In this document: in pieces, positions 11,753-22,990 of the stretch
How the letters are laid out: each line of letters opens with the position of its first letter
How positions within the stretch are numbered: the first letter of the stretch is position 1
Assembly: GCA_033977485.1 (NCBI GenBank)
Contig: CM066994.1
Coordinates: 44,975,155 to 45,039,154 of the forward strand
Reading direction: 5' to 3'
DNA: 64,000 nucleotides
Source: Hydrangea macrophylla
Taxonomy: Eukaryota; Streptophyta; Magnoliopsida; Cornales; Hydrangeaceae
Made by a program: the position numbers and the translations under genes
The notes under the pieces: generated by a model
Databases searched by the model: none
What the model was told of the DNA's origin: nothing
Seen by the model: the letters and a program-made list of their open reading frames with translations, nothing else

Positions 11753-12196
11753 ATGGCATCACCTTCTCTATCCTTCACTGTGAGAAGACAAGCACCCGAG
11801 CTTGTAACTCCAGCAAAACCCACACCCATCGAATCCAAATCGCTCTCCGACATCGACAGCCAAGAGAGTCTCTATTTTCACACATCGATAATACAGTTCT
11901 ACCGCGGGAACCCCACGATGGAGGGGATTGATCCGGTGACAATCATCAGAGAGGCAGTGGCACGGACACTCGTGTACTACTACCCACTTGCTGGAAGATT
12001 GAGGAAAGGTCCAAATGGGAGGCTTGTGGTGGAGTGTACTGGTGAGGGTGTTTTGTTCATTGAGGCTGATGCTGAGGTTAGGCTTGAAGAACTTGGTGAT
12101 GAGCTTTGTCCTCCATTTCCTTTCTTGGAGGACTTTCTCTTTGATGTCCCTGGCTCTAGATCAGGGATCCTCAACTGCCCTTTGTTGCTAATTCAG
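11753..12196 (+). CDS. BAHD acyltransferase, exon 1
   Basis: First of two coding exons (148 codons, phase 0) of a BAHD acyl-CoA-dependent acyltransferase, predicted cytosolic. The N-terminus [20 protein letters not shown] matches the usual start of the benzyl-alcohol benzoyltransferase / hexenol acetyltransferase group, so ATG 11753 is preferred to the in-frame ATG at 11720. The family landmark YYPLAGRLR lies at about residues 80-88. The exon ends CTAATTCAG|GTACTC, a good donor, and joins VTRLKGGGF in exon 2; a split just after LLIQ is the conserved BAHD intron position. The joined protein is 457 residues, a normal length. The alcohol and acyl substrates cannot be told from sequence alone. 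Confidence 0.93.
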
Positions 12197-12794
12197 GTAC
12201 TCTTTTCCTTTTTCTATGTTATTAGTGTTATCTCAGGAGCATACTAAATCTGTAATTATGTCGTCTGAAATAGGTAAAGGAAAATATATAGCCTCTGCTT
12301 TTGAGTAAAGTGGTGTATTCCTTTTTCTATGTTGTACATTTAACTTTCTGTAGACCCCATATGGAGTGCTTTGGAGTACACTGGATTTTCTCTTTATACT
12401 TCACTAAATTTGTTTCTTCACTGGTTCATGTCATAGTGGAAAATTTGAAATTAGGTAGGATTAAACCCATTTTAATATATATAGGCAACTAATTAAAATT
12501 ATGTTTTACTTAACCACACTATGCTACAACTTTTTTTTTCTGGGGGGGATATCCTTATCAGTACTCTTACAGATATTGTTTCAGTCTTTAGAATTCCTAG
12601 AAGCTTGCGATATATTTGGATATGCTTAAACATATCAGGGTAAGACTTCTGGTTTTTGAAAAATAGAATAGTGCATATTGAGAAAGAATAATTTCTTCGC
12701 CTATTTTTAAGTCAGACCAAGGCCAATTTTTTTGGGGGAAAAAAATTTTACATGGCCAAAAAAACAAATTATGTCCAAAAAAACAAATTATGTA

Positions 12795-13047
12795 CTCCCT
12801 CTGTCCCCTTTTTTTGAGTTCTATATTTTATTTTGAGATGTCCCAAAATTAATGTCCGTTTTTCTAAATTGGTATACAATTTTTATTTACTTTCCAATAC
12901 TACCCTTCCTTGAAATCTACACCAAGACAAAATTAAAAAAGCTATTGTAATGATTAGGAGCAATTGTGAAAAGTAGGTGTAGATTCTTTTTGTCCCCTAA
13001 ATAAGTTGAGTTCCCAAAGATTGACTCAAAAAAAGGGGCGGAGGGAG
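12795..13047. mobile_element. Stowaway MITE (253 bp)
   Basis: Ends CTCCCTCTGTCCCC and GGGGCGGAGGGAG are inverted copies, with TA at 12793-12794 and 13048-13049. It is related to the copy at 13933-14183: both share an interior such as GTAGATTCTTTTTGTC, so they belong to one subfamily. Confidence 0.92.
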
Positions 13048-13932
13048 TAATATATATAATCTGTCCCTCCTGAATTTTGGGGGAAAAAAAAGTGTATTAT
13101 TTTGTCCCAAATGGAACTTAACCCTCCTTGTATATTTGTCTCATTACTTTTTCTTGTTATTTTTCAATTTAGAACAATTCAAATTGTTCTACCATCACTA
13201 AAGCTTAACAAATTTTTTATTTTAATTTTTTTTAACTACACAATTTATTAGCATATTAAAATAAGCTATCAATCCCAGTGTGCAATATTTTGTCCCAAAT
13301 GTAATTAATTTCTTTATCATTTTTTTTTCTTTTTATTTTCAAAAGAAATATATAAACTAAACATTAATTGGTACACATATTTTAGAAATCCCTAATGTGC
13401 TTATTTATGTAACTTCAGTCAAATTTACAAACACAAAACAGTGTGTAATTATAAATATATCTATAGAGTTAGGCTCCAGTGCACATTGGGTAAGTACACT
13501 GGGTGAACGCATTTGGCTTTTGCTTGTTGGGCATTGTTTTAGCATTTTTGCGACTCATCCATGCTTGTATTTCTTTATTATTTCTCAATGTTTTGCTGTC
13601 TTCTTGTCCATTTTAATTAGTTGGGATAGATTTCTCTCTTTATCTTTTGGCCTAGATTGTTTCCCATCTATTGTTAGAGTTGGTATATATGTTTACTTGT
13701 GCTTATATATTGTCTTTCCTAAGATATGCCCTTGTATTTTTTGTATATGTTGTTTGGCTTTTTCTTTTTTAATTAACTCATTTAAAAAAAATTATTATTG
13801 TTTCATATTTGTCAAGTGCAACATCGTTCTATAAAAGAGCAAGTGCAGCACAACGAGATGGTCTCACTTACCTAAGATGTTGAAAGTTACCAATATATCG
13901 AAATAATTATGAGCGAAACTATCGGTTAAATA

Positions 13933-14183
13933 TTCCCTCCGTCCTATTTTATGTGTGTTCTTTTTTTTTTTGGATGTTCTAAAATTGTTATCCACTTTCC
14001 TAAATTAGTATGTAAATTTTATTTAGTTTTTCAAACTACCCTTACTTGCAATCAACACAAAAAAAAAAAAAAAAAAAAAAGTGTAATAAATATGGGTAAT
14101 TGTGGAAAGTAAGTGTAAATTCTTTTTGTCTCCTTAATTGGTTGAATTCTCTAAGAAAGACACATAAAATGAGATTGAGGGAG
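13933..14183. mobile_element. Stowaway MITE (251 bp)
   Basis: Ends TTCCCTCCGTCC and GATTGAGGGAG, with TA at 13931-13932 and 14184-14185. The termini are more mutated than in the other two copies. A 24-bp A tract lies inside. Confidence 0.85.
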
Positions 14184-14256
14184 TATATTTTAGTTAGATG
14201 TAAACGGCCGTCTTCGTTGCAACAATATAACATAGACATTTGTAATATTATTTTTA

Positions 14257-14450
14257 GGATAACTTTCGGGGCACATAAGAATCTCACATAAACAACATAC
14301 ATAAATCATATGTGTCTATCTCTCTCCTAATGGGGTTCACTAATGCTGTGGGGTCAACAGTGTCCGTAGGGTCCACAGATGAGAGAGATAGATACATTAA
14401 ATTTATATATATTGCTTATGTGAGATTCTTATATGCCCCAAGAGTTATCC
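14257..14450. mobile_element. MULE-type MITE with 9-bp target duplication
   Basis: Inverted repeats of about 35 bp begin GGATAACTTTCGGGGCAC and end TGCCCCAAGAGTTATCC. They are flanked by an exact 9-bp duplication TTATTTTTA (14248-14256 and 14451-14459). A 9-bp duplication is the mark of Mutator-like elements. The interior has its own hairpin of TCTATCTCTCTC against GAGAGAGATAGA. No transposase is present. Confidence 0.85.
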
Positions 14451-14508
14451 TTATTTTTATGGAAAATGTCAGTATTAAAGCAAAAATTGCTAATGCCAGG
14501 GCAAAAAA

Positions 14509-14565
14509 GTGTCGCTAAAAGTTTTAGCCATAGTTGTTTTTTGTTGGTAAAATTTTTAGCGACAC
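14509..14565. repeat. Inverted repeat with TTTTAGCGACAC arms
   Basis: A perfect 12-bp stem, GTGTCGCTAAAA against TTTTAGCGACAC, encloses 33 bases. The arm resembles the TTTAGCGA-type subterminal motif at 3.9-4.3 kb, so it may be a CACTA-like remnant. Confidence 0.55.
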
Positions 14566-15150
14566 ATTTTTATTGTGGAATTAGTAATTATTACTTTGAC
14601 ATTAGCATTAGCCATTTTATTTATAATGTTACAGTAACTAATTATGATCAGTATATTAACAATTAGTGATTTTAGTGACACATTTTTATTCTTGCATTAA
14701 TAATTATTACTTGGACATTAATATTAGCTATTTTTATTTTTATTTATTTTTTTGGGGTGTATCTAATGCTATATCTTAAAGTTTTAGATCAAAGAAAACC
14801 AAAATTATATACTATCCAATCAAGACAAAACCACTCTTTTGAGCAATTAAATAAAACTTGAAAGAATTTTGTTTTATAAGCGTAAAACCAGAACCTAATT
14901 TCTGAGGAACAAATTTTGTTTTTACCTCAATTAAATATAATTTTTAAGAACGAAAAAAAAAAAAAAAAAAAAAAAAGGGACCTCTTGGTAAAAATTCCAC
15001 AAGAACGAGTCCTTGGGTTTTAAATTGGGAAAATTATGACCAAATCCTTAATTAAAGGGCCAAAAAGTATTAAGTGGCCTTTTTTTTATGTCTTTATTCA
15101 AAAGTCCTTGTAAGGCAATGGTAGGAATTTGGTAACCAAGAGCCCACGCA

Positions 15151-15175
15151 CCCCCCCCCCCCCCCCCCCCCCCCC
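15151..15175. repeat. 25-C homopolymer
   Basis: An unbroken run of 25 cytosines inside the acyltransferase intron, near the left end of the foldback element. The intron is transcribed in this orientation, so the RNA would carry the C run and the template strand the G run. Confidence 0.9.
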
Positions 15176-15189
15176 AACCCCAAACTTCC

Positions 15190-15699
15190 CAGCCACTCAC
15201 GCGGTGTGAGTGGCTGTACAATAGCATTCCTATATTCAAAAAATGTTTCAAAACTTTAAACCTCCATAACTTTTGATCTACAACTCCATTTTTTACAAAT
15301 TTTATACTGCTGGAATCGTGTCGACGAGAGTTACAAAACTAGTACCATTGTTGATAGTTTTGAGCAAATTTGTTTTTTTCAATTTGAAGAAATTTTTAAA
15401 AAAATAGAGTTTTGTGAAATTTCACAAAAGTAGTTTTGTGAAATTTTACAAAAGTAGTTTTGTGAAAATTTTGTGAAATTTTCAGTTACACAAGGCATGT
15501 AAGATTTTGATTTTGATTTTTTTGCTCAAAACATATTAACAATGGTACTAGTTTTGTAGCTCTCGTTGACACGATTCCAACGGTATAAAATTTGAGAAAA
15601 ATGGAGTTGTATGTCAAAACTATGGAGATTTAAATTTGCAAAATATTTTTTGAATTTAGAATATCATACGGTACAGTACTCATATCGTATGAGTGGCTG
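15190..15699. mobile_element. Long foldback element (~180-bp inverted arms)
   Basis: Left arm landmarks CAGCCACTCA, ATTCAAAAAATGTTT, ACAACTCCATTTTT, GGAATCGTGTCGACGAGAG and ACTAGTACCATTGTT recur in reverse complement on the right (for example AACAATGGTACTAGT, TGAGTGGCTG). The arms are about 85-90% alike by eye and enclose about 140 bp containing TTTTGTGAAATTT repeats. No target duplication was found, so the superfamily is open; a MULE or foldback type is most likely. Confidence 0.8.
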
Positions 15700-16171
15700 C
15701 AAAAGCATGACACGTGAAAATTGGGCGAGAGTGGGAAAAATGTGGGAAATGTTTATGTGCATGTCATTTTTGTCATTTTGTCAAAGAACATGGACTTTTG
15801 ATTAAATCCAGATATTGAAGGTACTTTTTATTAAAATTTGAGTTGAGAAGAATATATTTCTAACTGTCCCTTTTAAATTTCGGCAAAGCCAACAAAAAAG
15901 GACAAAAAAGGATCTGTGTGAATTATTACACTCTGCTTAAAAGTTAAATCACAAGAATAACTAGAAGTTTTATTTATTTGTTTTCACTTGTCCTTTTTCT
16001 TTTGGTCTCCCAACTAGAAAATTGTTCAGCAAACATATCCGATAACGACTTTGCTTTGTTTTCAGTTTGCACTTTGCACCGTTCTCCTTTGTTGCCGGCC
16101 GGGGCGTATATGCTTATGCTATGTTTTGATAGGAGTAAAGTGGAACGAGGGGTAGAGAAATTGGATAGAAG

Positions 16172-16467
16172 CAATGGCGGATTTAGAAATTTTAAGTTGT
16201 GGGCTTGAAATAAGATGAATTAGAAAGTTGACTATGAAATAGTCGAATTGACCGAGGTTTGGGATATTGTCCAGTAAATTTTTTTTTAATATTTTTCGTG
16301 AAAAAAATGCAATCTAATGCTAAAAAAATTACACAAAAACTCAAATCAGAATCAAATGTGGGAGTTTTTTAAAATTTGTAGAGAGGTGGCTTAAGTGTGA
16401 TAACATGTTTTTTTTTTTTTAAGGCAATTATATAGGTTTTATTTGGTAAAGAATAGATCCATCCCTG
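16172..16467. mobile_element. Degenerate hAT-type MITE
   Basis: The left end CAATGGCGGATTTAGAAAT and the complement of the right end, CAGGGATGGATCTATTC, both look like decayed CAGGGGCGGATCTAG hAT termini. Flanks GATAGAAG and AATAGAAA match at 6 of 8 positions. An old, non-coding copy. Confidence 0.6.
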
Positions 16468-17060
16468 AATAGAAAGTACCTCTAATAAAAATAATGGGGT
16501 CTTACCTCTCTGACTTACCTGATACTTATAATATGGGATTGGTACACGTGCTCAATGTTTGCTCCTGTTCTACTCCGATAAAACGGTAATAAGTAAACCA
16601 TCTAAAATATTAACAGAGATCTCAAAGTCGTGAAGGATAGGCGGACAATTTGTACACGTCATTCGAAAAAAAATTAAAATAAAATAAAATAATAGTAATT
16701 GGCGAGGTTCCCAAGACAATTTTTTCTTTGTTTTTTGAAAAACAAATGTAGCAACACTCAATCCACAAATCCTTTTTCTAAATTATTCATACTCAAACAG
16801 GATCAATCAGATAAAATCCATATTGCCCCATCGAACTTTGGAAAAAAAAAAATCTCAAATTTCACAGCTCAAAAAGAAAGAACCCCATTTTTTAATTTTT
16901 TTTTTGTACAGCTGGCAGGTTCGATGCATAACTTATGAAAAGTTACACAATAAAAAAAATAAAAATAATAAACAAAAAAAAGGGGATAAATACACCCTTA
17001 TTTTTGCTATGTATAACCACTCTTCTTTATTTTAGTATTTGTCGAACAATAAAATGGGAT

Positions 17061-17092
17061 ACATATATATATATATATATATATATGTGTGT
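17061..17092. repeat. AT/GT microsatellite
   Basis: AT dinucleotide run followed by GTGTGT within the intron, the same compound type as at 39-86. Confidence 0.9.
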
Positions 17093-17987
17093 AATTATAT
17101 ACCCAAAATACCCTCTCTCTTCTCTCTACCGCCTCAAATCTTCTCTTTTTTCTCAACCACAATCAGCAACCATCACCACCACCCATCCTCCACCACGAAC
17201 AACCTCCCACCGCCACTTGATACAAATCTTATTATTCTTATCCTCAAAATTTATTAAGAAGGACTCCCACTTGAGACAAATCTAATCCTCAATAGTGATT
17301 TGGATTTTAACGTTTCACCAGCTTTTTTCTGTCAATGATGATAAATTTATTTGCCCAATATGTTTTAAATTTCGTCTCCAAATTGTATCTTATGTTAAAG
17401 ACCACAAATTTACGATACCAAGATTATAGATTTTAGAAAATAACAAATTCAAAAATTGCAAATAAGTGAAGAAAAAAAAAAAAAAAAAAAAATCTAGAAA
17501 ACATATGCTAAAGAGTAAAAGGCTTTGTCTCCTATTAAAAATTAAAATGAGGGATCACATCCAATTCACATTTAAATTTGAGGAACTTTTGGGGTTATAG
17601 GACAAACACGCTAGAAATTAACCTTGCACCACTCAAATCTCACAGGGTACTTCAATATATCATTTCTCGAAAACAAGAAAAGACTAAAATTCTGAAAATA
17701 TTACTTATTGTAGTAAAAAATAAATAAAAAACGAGTAATGGTATGTTTAGCAAATTTGTGTCCCAATTTCAGATTAGAAGTGGATTGGCAGTTGGGCATT
17801 TTACATTAAATTAATTCTCATAAATTTAGGTAGTCACATACTAACTGGAGGTGACTCCACTACCACATTACTTGGTTTGGGATGTCGCAAATTTGAGAAT
17901 CGATCCTAGCATTAAAGTGACAATATTTGTTATTGGATAAATTAATCGATATCACAATTGATATTTTCCAAAATATTACTCTTACAG

Positions 17988-18917
17988 GTAACTCGTTTGA
18001 AGGGTGGGGGCTTTGTGTTTGCTCTCCGCCTTAACCATACAATGAGCGATGGAGTTGGAATGATTCAGTTCATGGCAGCACTAGCTGAGATCACACGAGG
18101 CGCTCTTTCCCCTTCTGTACAACCAGTGTGGCAAAGAGAACTCCTAAATGCCAGAGACTCACCGCGTGTGACATGTACGCACGAGCTTTTCCAAACGTCT
18201 GATAACAAAAATATCATTGTCCCACCCACCAACATGGTCCATCGATCTTTCTTCTTTGGGCCCACACAAGTCTTTGCCCTTCGGAGGCTCATTCCTCAGC
18301 GCCGTCAATCATGTTCCACGTTCGAAGTCCTAACCGCGTCCCTTTGGAGGTCCCGCACAATCGCACTCCAATTGGATTCTAACAAGCAAGTGCGTGTAAT
18401 CCTATCCGTCAATGCACGTGCGATTTTCCGCCCACCATTGCCCATCGGATACTATGGAAATGCATTTGGTTTCACATCGGCATCATCAACAGCCAGGGAG
18501 TTATGTGAAAATCCATTAGGGTATGCAGTTAATTTAGTTACAAACGCAAAAACTAACGTCAACGATGAGTACATGAGGTCCTTGGCTGACCTACAAGTGG
18601 TCAGAGGTCGAGCCATGATGGTCGTGGATGGGACCTATGCAGTGTCCGACGTGACTCGTGCTGGATTTAGGGACATAGACTTTGGGTGGGGCAAGTCAGT
18701 TTACGGGGGACCCACCGAGGGGGGGACGGGTCCCATTCCTGGATTGGTGAATTTTCTAATACCCTTCAAGAACAAGAGGGGTGAGAATAGGATTATGGTG
18801 CGTATTTGCTTGCCCGACCCAGCCATGGACAGGTTTGTTATGGAGCTTGAGAGCTTGTTAAAGGAGGATCAACAAGTGGCTAGTAATGGCTCAAGTTACA
18901 TCCAATCTTCCCTATGA
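17988..18917 (+). CDS. BAHD acyltransferase, exon 2
   Basis: Second coding exon (309 residues plus stop). It starts VTRLKGGGF after a CTTACAG acceptor. The catalytic HXXXD motif is intact as HTMSD (exon residues about 19-23), where His is the general base for acyl transfer from a CoA thioester to an alcohol. The structural DFGWG motif is intact near the C-terminus (IDFGWGKSVYGG). DVTRAGF, RGRAMM and the MVRICLPDPAMDRF tail also fit the benzoyl-CoA:benzyl alcohol benzoyltransferase-like clade. No stop or frameshift is seen. A volatile or storage ester role is likely from the clade, but related enzymes use acetyl-CoA or other alcohols, so no gene symbol is given. Confidence 0.95.
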   Translation, partial: VTRLKGGGFVFALRLNHTMSDGVGMIQFMAALAEITRGALSPSVQPVWQRELLNARDSPRVTCTHELFQTSDNKNIIVPPTNMVHRSFFFGPTQVFALRRLIPQRRQSCSTFEVLTASLWRSRTIALQLDSNKQVRVILSVNARAIFRPPLPIGYYGNAFGFTSASSTARELCENPLGYAVNLVTNAKTNVNDEYMRSLADLQVVRGRAMMVVDGTYAVSDVTRAGFRDIDFGWGKSVYGGPTEGGTGPIPGLVNFLIPFKNKRGENRIMVRICLPDPAMDRFVMELESLLKEDQQVASNGSSYIQSSL

Positions 18918-19712
18918 AAATGAAAATGCTATTGTGGCAATGGGCGGCAAGACTGATAGCGTTTATGTGTGACGAGTGGTGGTTATTTACATGCATTAAA
19001 AACGAATAATGTGTTTTTATCTGAACTATAACGTGAAATAAGAGTGTGATAACAAACCTACTTAACCAATTTTCTTTTTTGTGCCTATTGTTAGAAATTA
19101 AAATTCAACCACATGCAATTGTCCACATCTACTAATTTATTTTATTCTTTTTTTATAAATAGTATACATGGTGTTCATTACCCCAAAAAAACAAAAAACA
19201 AAAAACCTAGGTTTACACTAATTTCCTTTAAGAAGTCTATTTTGGAACCAAGACTGCTAACTTATTAACTCAATAGATACTCCTCATCTATGGCTTAATT
19301 GTTTGTGATGGATATTAATGTTTACTCAGAAGAAGAAAGAGTGGAAATGCTTGACCCAAAAAAAAAAATAATAAATAGGACAAAAAAGATTGGAGAAGCC
19401 ATTATGGGGTCCGAAACCTCATGTTTTCAAAATGTCACAATTACAACTTTATCACATATAGGTTTTTGTTCCAACCTTACTGATTTTTTCTAGTTAATTG
19501 TGCAATCTTTGTCGATTTTGGTGCAATAATCTTATAATGGTGAAATTTTAACCACATGGCAATTGGTATTGGTTCTGAATCACACAATAATTAATTCTCA
19601 AGAAATGGAGAGGGTTTAGGAAGTTCATCAATGAGGAAAAATGAAGCACCAAGGGAGGAGATTCCCAAGGATGGAAAGTAGCTGGGAGGAATAAGAAATA
19701 TGGGTCTTGCTA
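18918..19712. other. 3' flank of acyltransferase, no further gene
   Basis: AT-rich DNA that should contain the 3'UTR. No canonical AATAAA could be confidently chosen. The 64-codon frame at 19299 has no domain. Confidence 0.45.
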
Positions 19713-19856
19713 GGGGCACTAATAACTTCCACTAACACTTACTAACACACTCTATCTCTCTCTTATGGTACTGCGGGGTCCACTGCGGACCCCACAGTGC
19801 CACTAGGAGAGAGATAGAGTGTGTTAGTAAGTGTTAGTGAAAGTTGTTAGCGTCCC
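19713..19856. mobile_element. Near-palindromic MITE/foldback (144 bp)
   Basis: Arms with ACTAACACTTACTAACACAC and its complement, continuing through TCTATCTCTCTC / GAGAGATAGA, meet at GGGGTCCACTGCGGACCCC. The inner TCTATCTCTC stem and GGGTCC core resemble the MITE at 14257-14450, so the two may be distant members of one family. Target duplication not found. Confidence 0.65.
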
Positions 19857-19879
19857 AAATATTACTCAAGAAATATATT

Positions 19880-20160
19880 ATGTAACATCTGGATACTGCA
19901 TACAAGGGTAAAATCGGAAGTTCATTGATATCCTTTCTACGTTTTTTTTTATATAACATCCTTTCTACTTAGCAAAAGTAAGAGAGAGAAACAATTGTAA
20001 TATTGAATTAGAAACGAATTGCATCCCTCTGTATTTACATTTATAGACAGAGGTCACTCCTACCGAGTCAACTAAACTATTGAGTTACTCTACTGAGTTT
20101 ATTGAGTTAATTGAATAACAGAATAACAAACTATAACAAAACAAATAGATGTAACTAATC
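19880..20160 (-). mobile_element. Probable copia LTR remnant
   Basis: On the minus strand this lies just downstream of the copia pol relic and contains CTATAAATGTAAATACAG (a TATA-like site) and repeated CTCAATAAACTCA-type text, as in short copia LTRs. Ends were not resolved. Confidence 0.4.
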
Positions 20161-21290
20161 TAATATAAACTCAAGTAATAGTCTCCCACAAGATGAACAC
20201 GTCTTGGTATTATGATGAGAATGAATGTTAAGAATCCCCATCTTCTGCAGCACCAAGAGGCTTTGTAAAAATATCTGCCAATTGATGTTGAGAAGTAACA
20301 TGCAAGTAAGGTTTTAATACAACCTTCTTGGATCTTGTCTAACAAAAGGACAATCAGTTTTTTATATGTTTAGTACACTCATGGAAGGCTGGGTTGGCTG
20401 CGATATGAAGAGTTACTTTGCTATCACAGAAGAGTGGAGCAGGCTGAACATGAGATAGGTGGAAATCCTTTAAAAAAGCTAGCAACCAAGTAATCTCACA
20501 AAACAGTAGTTGCCATGGATCTATATTCAGCCTCAGCTGAAGATCTGAATGCAGTGTGTTGTTTATTTGATTTCCAAGAAATCACAGAATCTCCAATGAA
20601 AATGTAAAAACCAGTTATAGATCTTTTGGAATCAGGACATTCAAACCAATTTGAGTCGGTAAAAGCTTGAAGCTGAATTGGTGTACTTGGCATTGAAAAA
20701 CAAGCCTTGACTAGGGGTATTGATGGAAGACAGATCATTTCTAGCAATAATAATGTAATCGACATAGACAAGAATATATAAACAGGAAAACTCATTCTGT
20801 ATAGTAAACAAGAAGTAGTCAGTTTTAGATTGGATGAAATCTTATGCCAAAAGAGTAGAGGAGAACTTAGAAAATGATTGTCTAGAGGCTTCTTTTAGCC
20901 CATATATAGATTGATTTAGTTTGCAAACTAAATGGTCCCCCTTATTGTGAAAACAAGGAGGTGAGGTCATTTATATATAATTCTTCTTGGAGATCCCCAT
21001 GAAGGAAAACATTGTTAATGTCTAACTGAACAAGATGCTAATTTGCAAGAAGGCATTTAACCGACACTAATTTCGCTATTGGAGAAAAGGTTTCTAAATA
21101 GTTTATGCCCTCTTGTTGTGTATAACCTTTTACAACAAGACAAGCCTTAAACTTTCCACAGAACCATCATAATGTAATTTAACCTTGTAAACTCATTTGC
21201 ATCCACTTGGATGTTTACTAGGAGGTAATGAAGTGATAACCTTGTTGGGAAAATCGTATCCAATTCCCTTCATGATCTATGATAAATCAA
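20161..21290 (-). pseudogene. Ty1/copia pol relic (RT and RNase H)
   Basis: Minus-strand remains of a copia polyprotein. Upstream parts read as the reverse transcriptase N-terminus (HLVQLDINN, then [19 protein letters not shown] in another stretch). The catalytic YVDD box is changed to YVDY. An internal deletion then joins it to the RNase H region: FTDSNWFECPDSKRSITGFY, GDSVISWKSNKQHTAFRSSA and EAEYRSMATT. A frameshift near 20500 shifts the C-terminal part, and further stops follow. Gag, protease and integrase are absent. It is not functional. Confidence 0.85.
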
Positions 21291-21980
21291 TGCAAGAACA
21301 ATAGAAAAAAATTCATTCACAAAGAGATACACATGATTTCTATGTGGTTCAGCCAATTATGCCTAGGTCCATATCGTTGCAGAGTTGTAATAGCTTCTAG
21401 GGTTTTAGATGTGTTGATCGATTATTATAGCCTTAGTGAAGAGTACATACAACCTATACAAAGTTTCCTCACAAAATCGCTTTCCTAAATCAACTAGGAA
21501 TAAAAAAATTGCTGCCAAAATCGATCATTGATTCACGATCCTGCTCGTGTGGCGCCATATCGGGCAAATCACCTTGTTGAGCAAGAAGTCAGAGAGTTAC
21601 AAGAACTTCCTTGCACTTTTCTCGCTCCCCATGTGCGCTACGTTGGTCGCTCGAGAGACAACATCATGCCTAATTTTCCTCCTCCTTTTGCGAATAGAAA
21701 GCTTACCGAAACTATCCTGAGTTATGGGATTAGGATTACAATTCCAATCAATCTCCCACTTAGAGAATAATCGCACCATTGTAACCCACATAAGAACACA
21801 ACCCTTCCAAGCACAATCACTCCTCTACAATGCATCGTCAAGTTCTAAGTGTGAAGACCAACTAAAATTTCACACAACTTTAGCTGGTCAATGGTCACTG
21901 CCTTTGTCAGCATGTCCACCGATTTTGACCCCCATTGATTTTCTCAAGAGATAGTACCCCATCATCGAATATAGACCGTA
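21291..21980 (-). mobile_element. Probable 3' end and LTR of the second copia relic
   Basis: On the minus strand a polypurine-like AAGTGGGAGATTG (about 21758-21770) follows the decayed pol C-terminus of the TNT1-like relic, the usual layout before a copia 3' LTR that begins TTGGAATTGTAATCC. The LTR would run toward about 21265, ending near the start of the other relic. The far end and target duplication were not resolved. Confidence 0.4.
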
Positions 21981-22990
21981 TAATGTGAAATCACAATTTT
22001 ATCTATTTTGTCCTCGATGAAATATCGGATTCTTCACTAAATGAATAGCACTTTGACTGCCATAGTGCAAAATGCTATTTCCATGCTCCTTTCCCAATTC
22101 CATCAAGAACCCTTGTAGCTAAATCATCTCTTTGTTTGCCTCTGTCACAGAAACATACTCTACTTCAGTAGTGGAGAGAGCTACGATCTCTAATTGAGAC
22201 ACCCAACTAACAACTGCACCACCCAAATTATAAACATACCTCGTTGTACTTTATAGTTCTCCACATCACCAGCCAAATCCGCATCAGCATAACCTTGCAA
22301 GATCATATTTCTTCCTATGAAACAAAGAGCCATCTCCGAAATGCCCCTCAAATACCTGAGAACCCACTTCAACGCCTTCAAGTGTTTCTTGGCCGGATTT
22401 CTCATGTATCTACTGTCAACTCCCACTGCATGTGCAATATCTCGACGTGTACATACCATGGCATACATGAGGCCCCAACTGCCGAAACATATAGAACTCT
22501 TTCCATATACTTTCGTTCTTCATTGGTTTGTGGACATTGCTCCTTTGATAGCCTAAATGACAAGGCAAAGGATAACCCACAGGCTTTGCATCTCGTATGC
22601 TAAAACTGCTAAGCACCCTCTTTACGTACTCCTCTTGTCACAATTTCAAAGTACCCGCTTCTCTGTCCCTACTAATGCTCATCCCAAGGATTTGTTTAGC
22701 TTTCCCCAGATGTTTCATCGCAAATTGTTTGGACAACTGACTCTTCAAATTATTTATATCTTGAGTATTTGACTCTGCTAGCAGCATGTCATCAACATAC
22801 AAGAGCAAAATGGTGAAATCACTCCCAAACCTCTTCACATAGCAATAATGATTTGTTTGAGACCTTGTGAAGCCATAAAACTATCAAACTTCTTGTACCA
22901 TTGTCGAGGTTCTTGCTTCAAACTATACAAGCCTTTTACAAGCCTACAACCCATTTCTTCTCTACTTGGTGCTCTGCTTCATGTTGATTT
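21981..22990 (-). pseudogene. TNT1-like Ty1/copia pol relic
   Basis: Minus-strand fragments in order: a decayed GLYSLKQ/PRQWYKKFDSF-like segment, the RT core FTILLLYVDDMLLAE with intact YVDD (22638-22838), KHLGKAKQILGMSISRDR, then MYAMVCTRRDIAHAVGVDSRY and KHLKALKWVLRYLRG (22190-22468) and an RNase H tail with LSTTEVEYVSVTEANKEM. Frames are broken by several shifts and stops. It is a different copia family from the relic at 20.2-21.3 kb. Not functional. Confidence 0.85.

Larger units (their letters stand above)
12197..17987 (+). other. BAHD gene intron, 5,791 bp
   Basis: Bounded by CAG|GTACTC and CTTACAG|GTAACT, phase 0. It has grown by insertion: two Stowaway MITEs, a MULE-like MITE, a foldback element, a hAT relic and several simple repeats. 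Frames inside (for example 145 codons at 13397-13834) are AT-rich and domain-free. Parts not covered by the listed elements hold nothing recognisable. Confidence 0.9.

Noticed and set aside
13397..13834. Plus-strand frame of 145 codons inside the acyltransferase intron
   Set aside because: Cys/Phe/Ile-rich product of T-rich DNA with no family resemblance, between two Stowaway elements.
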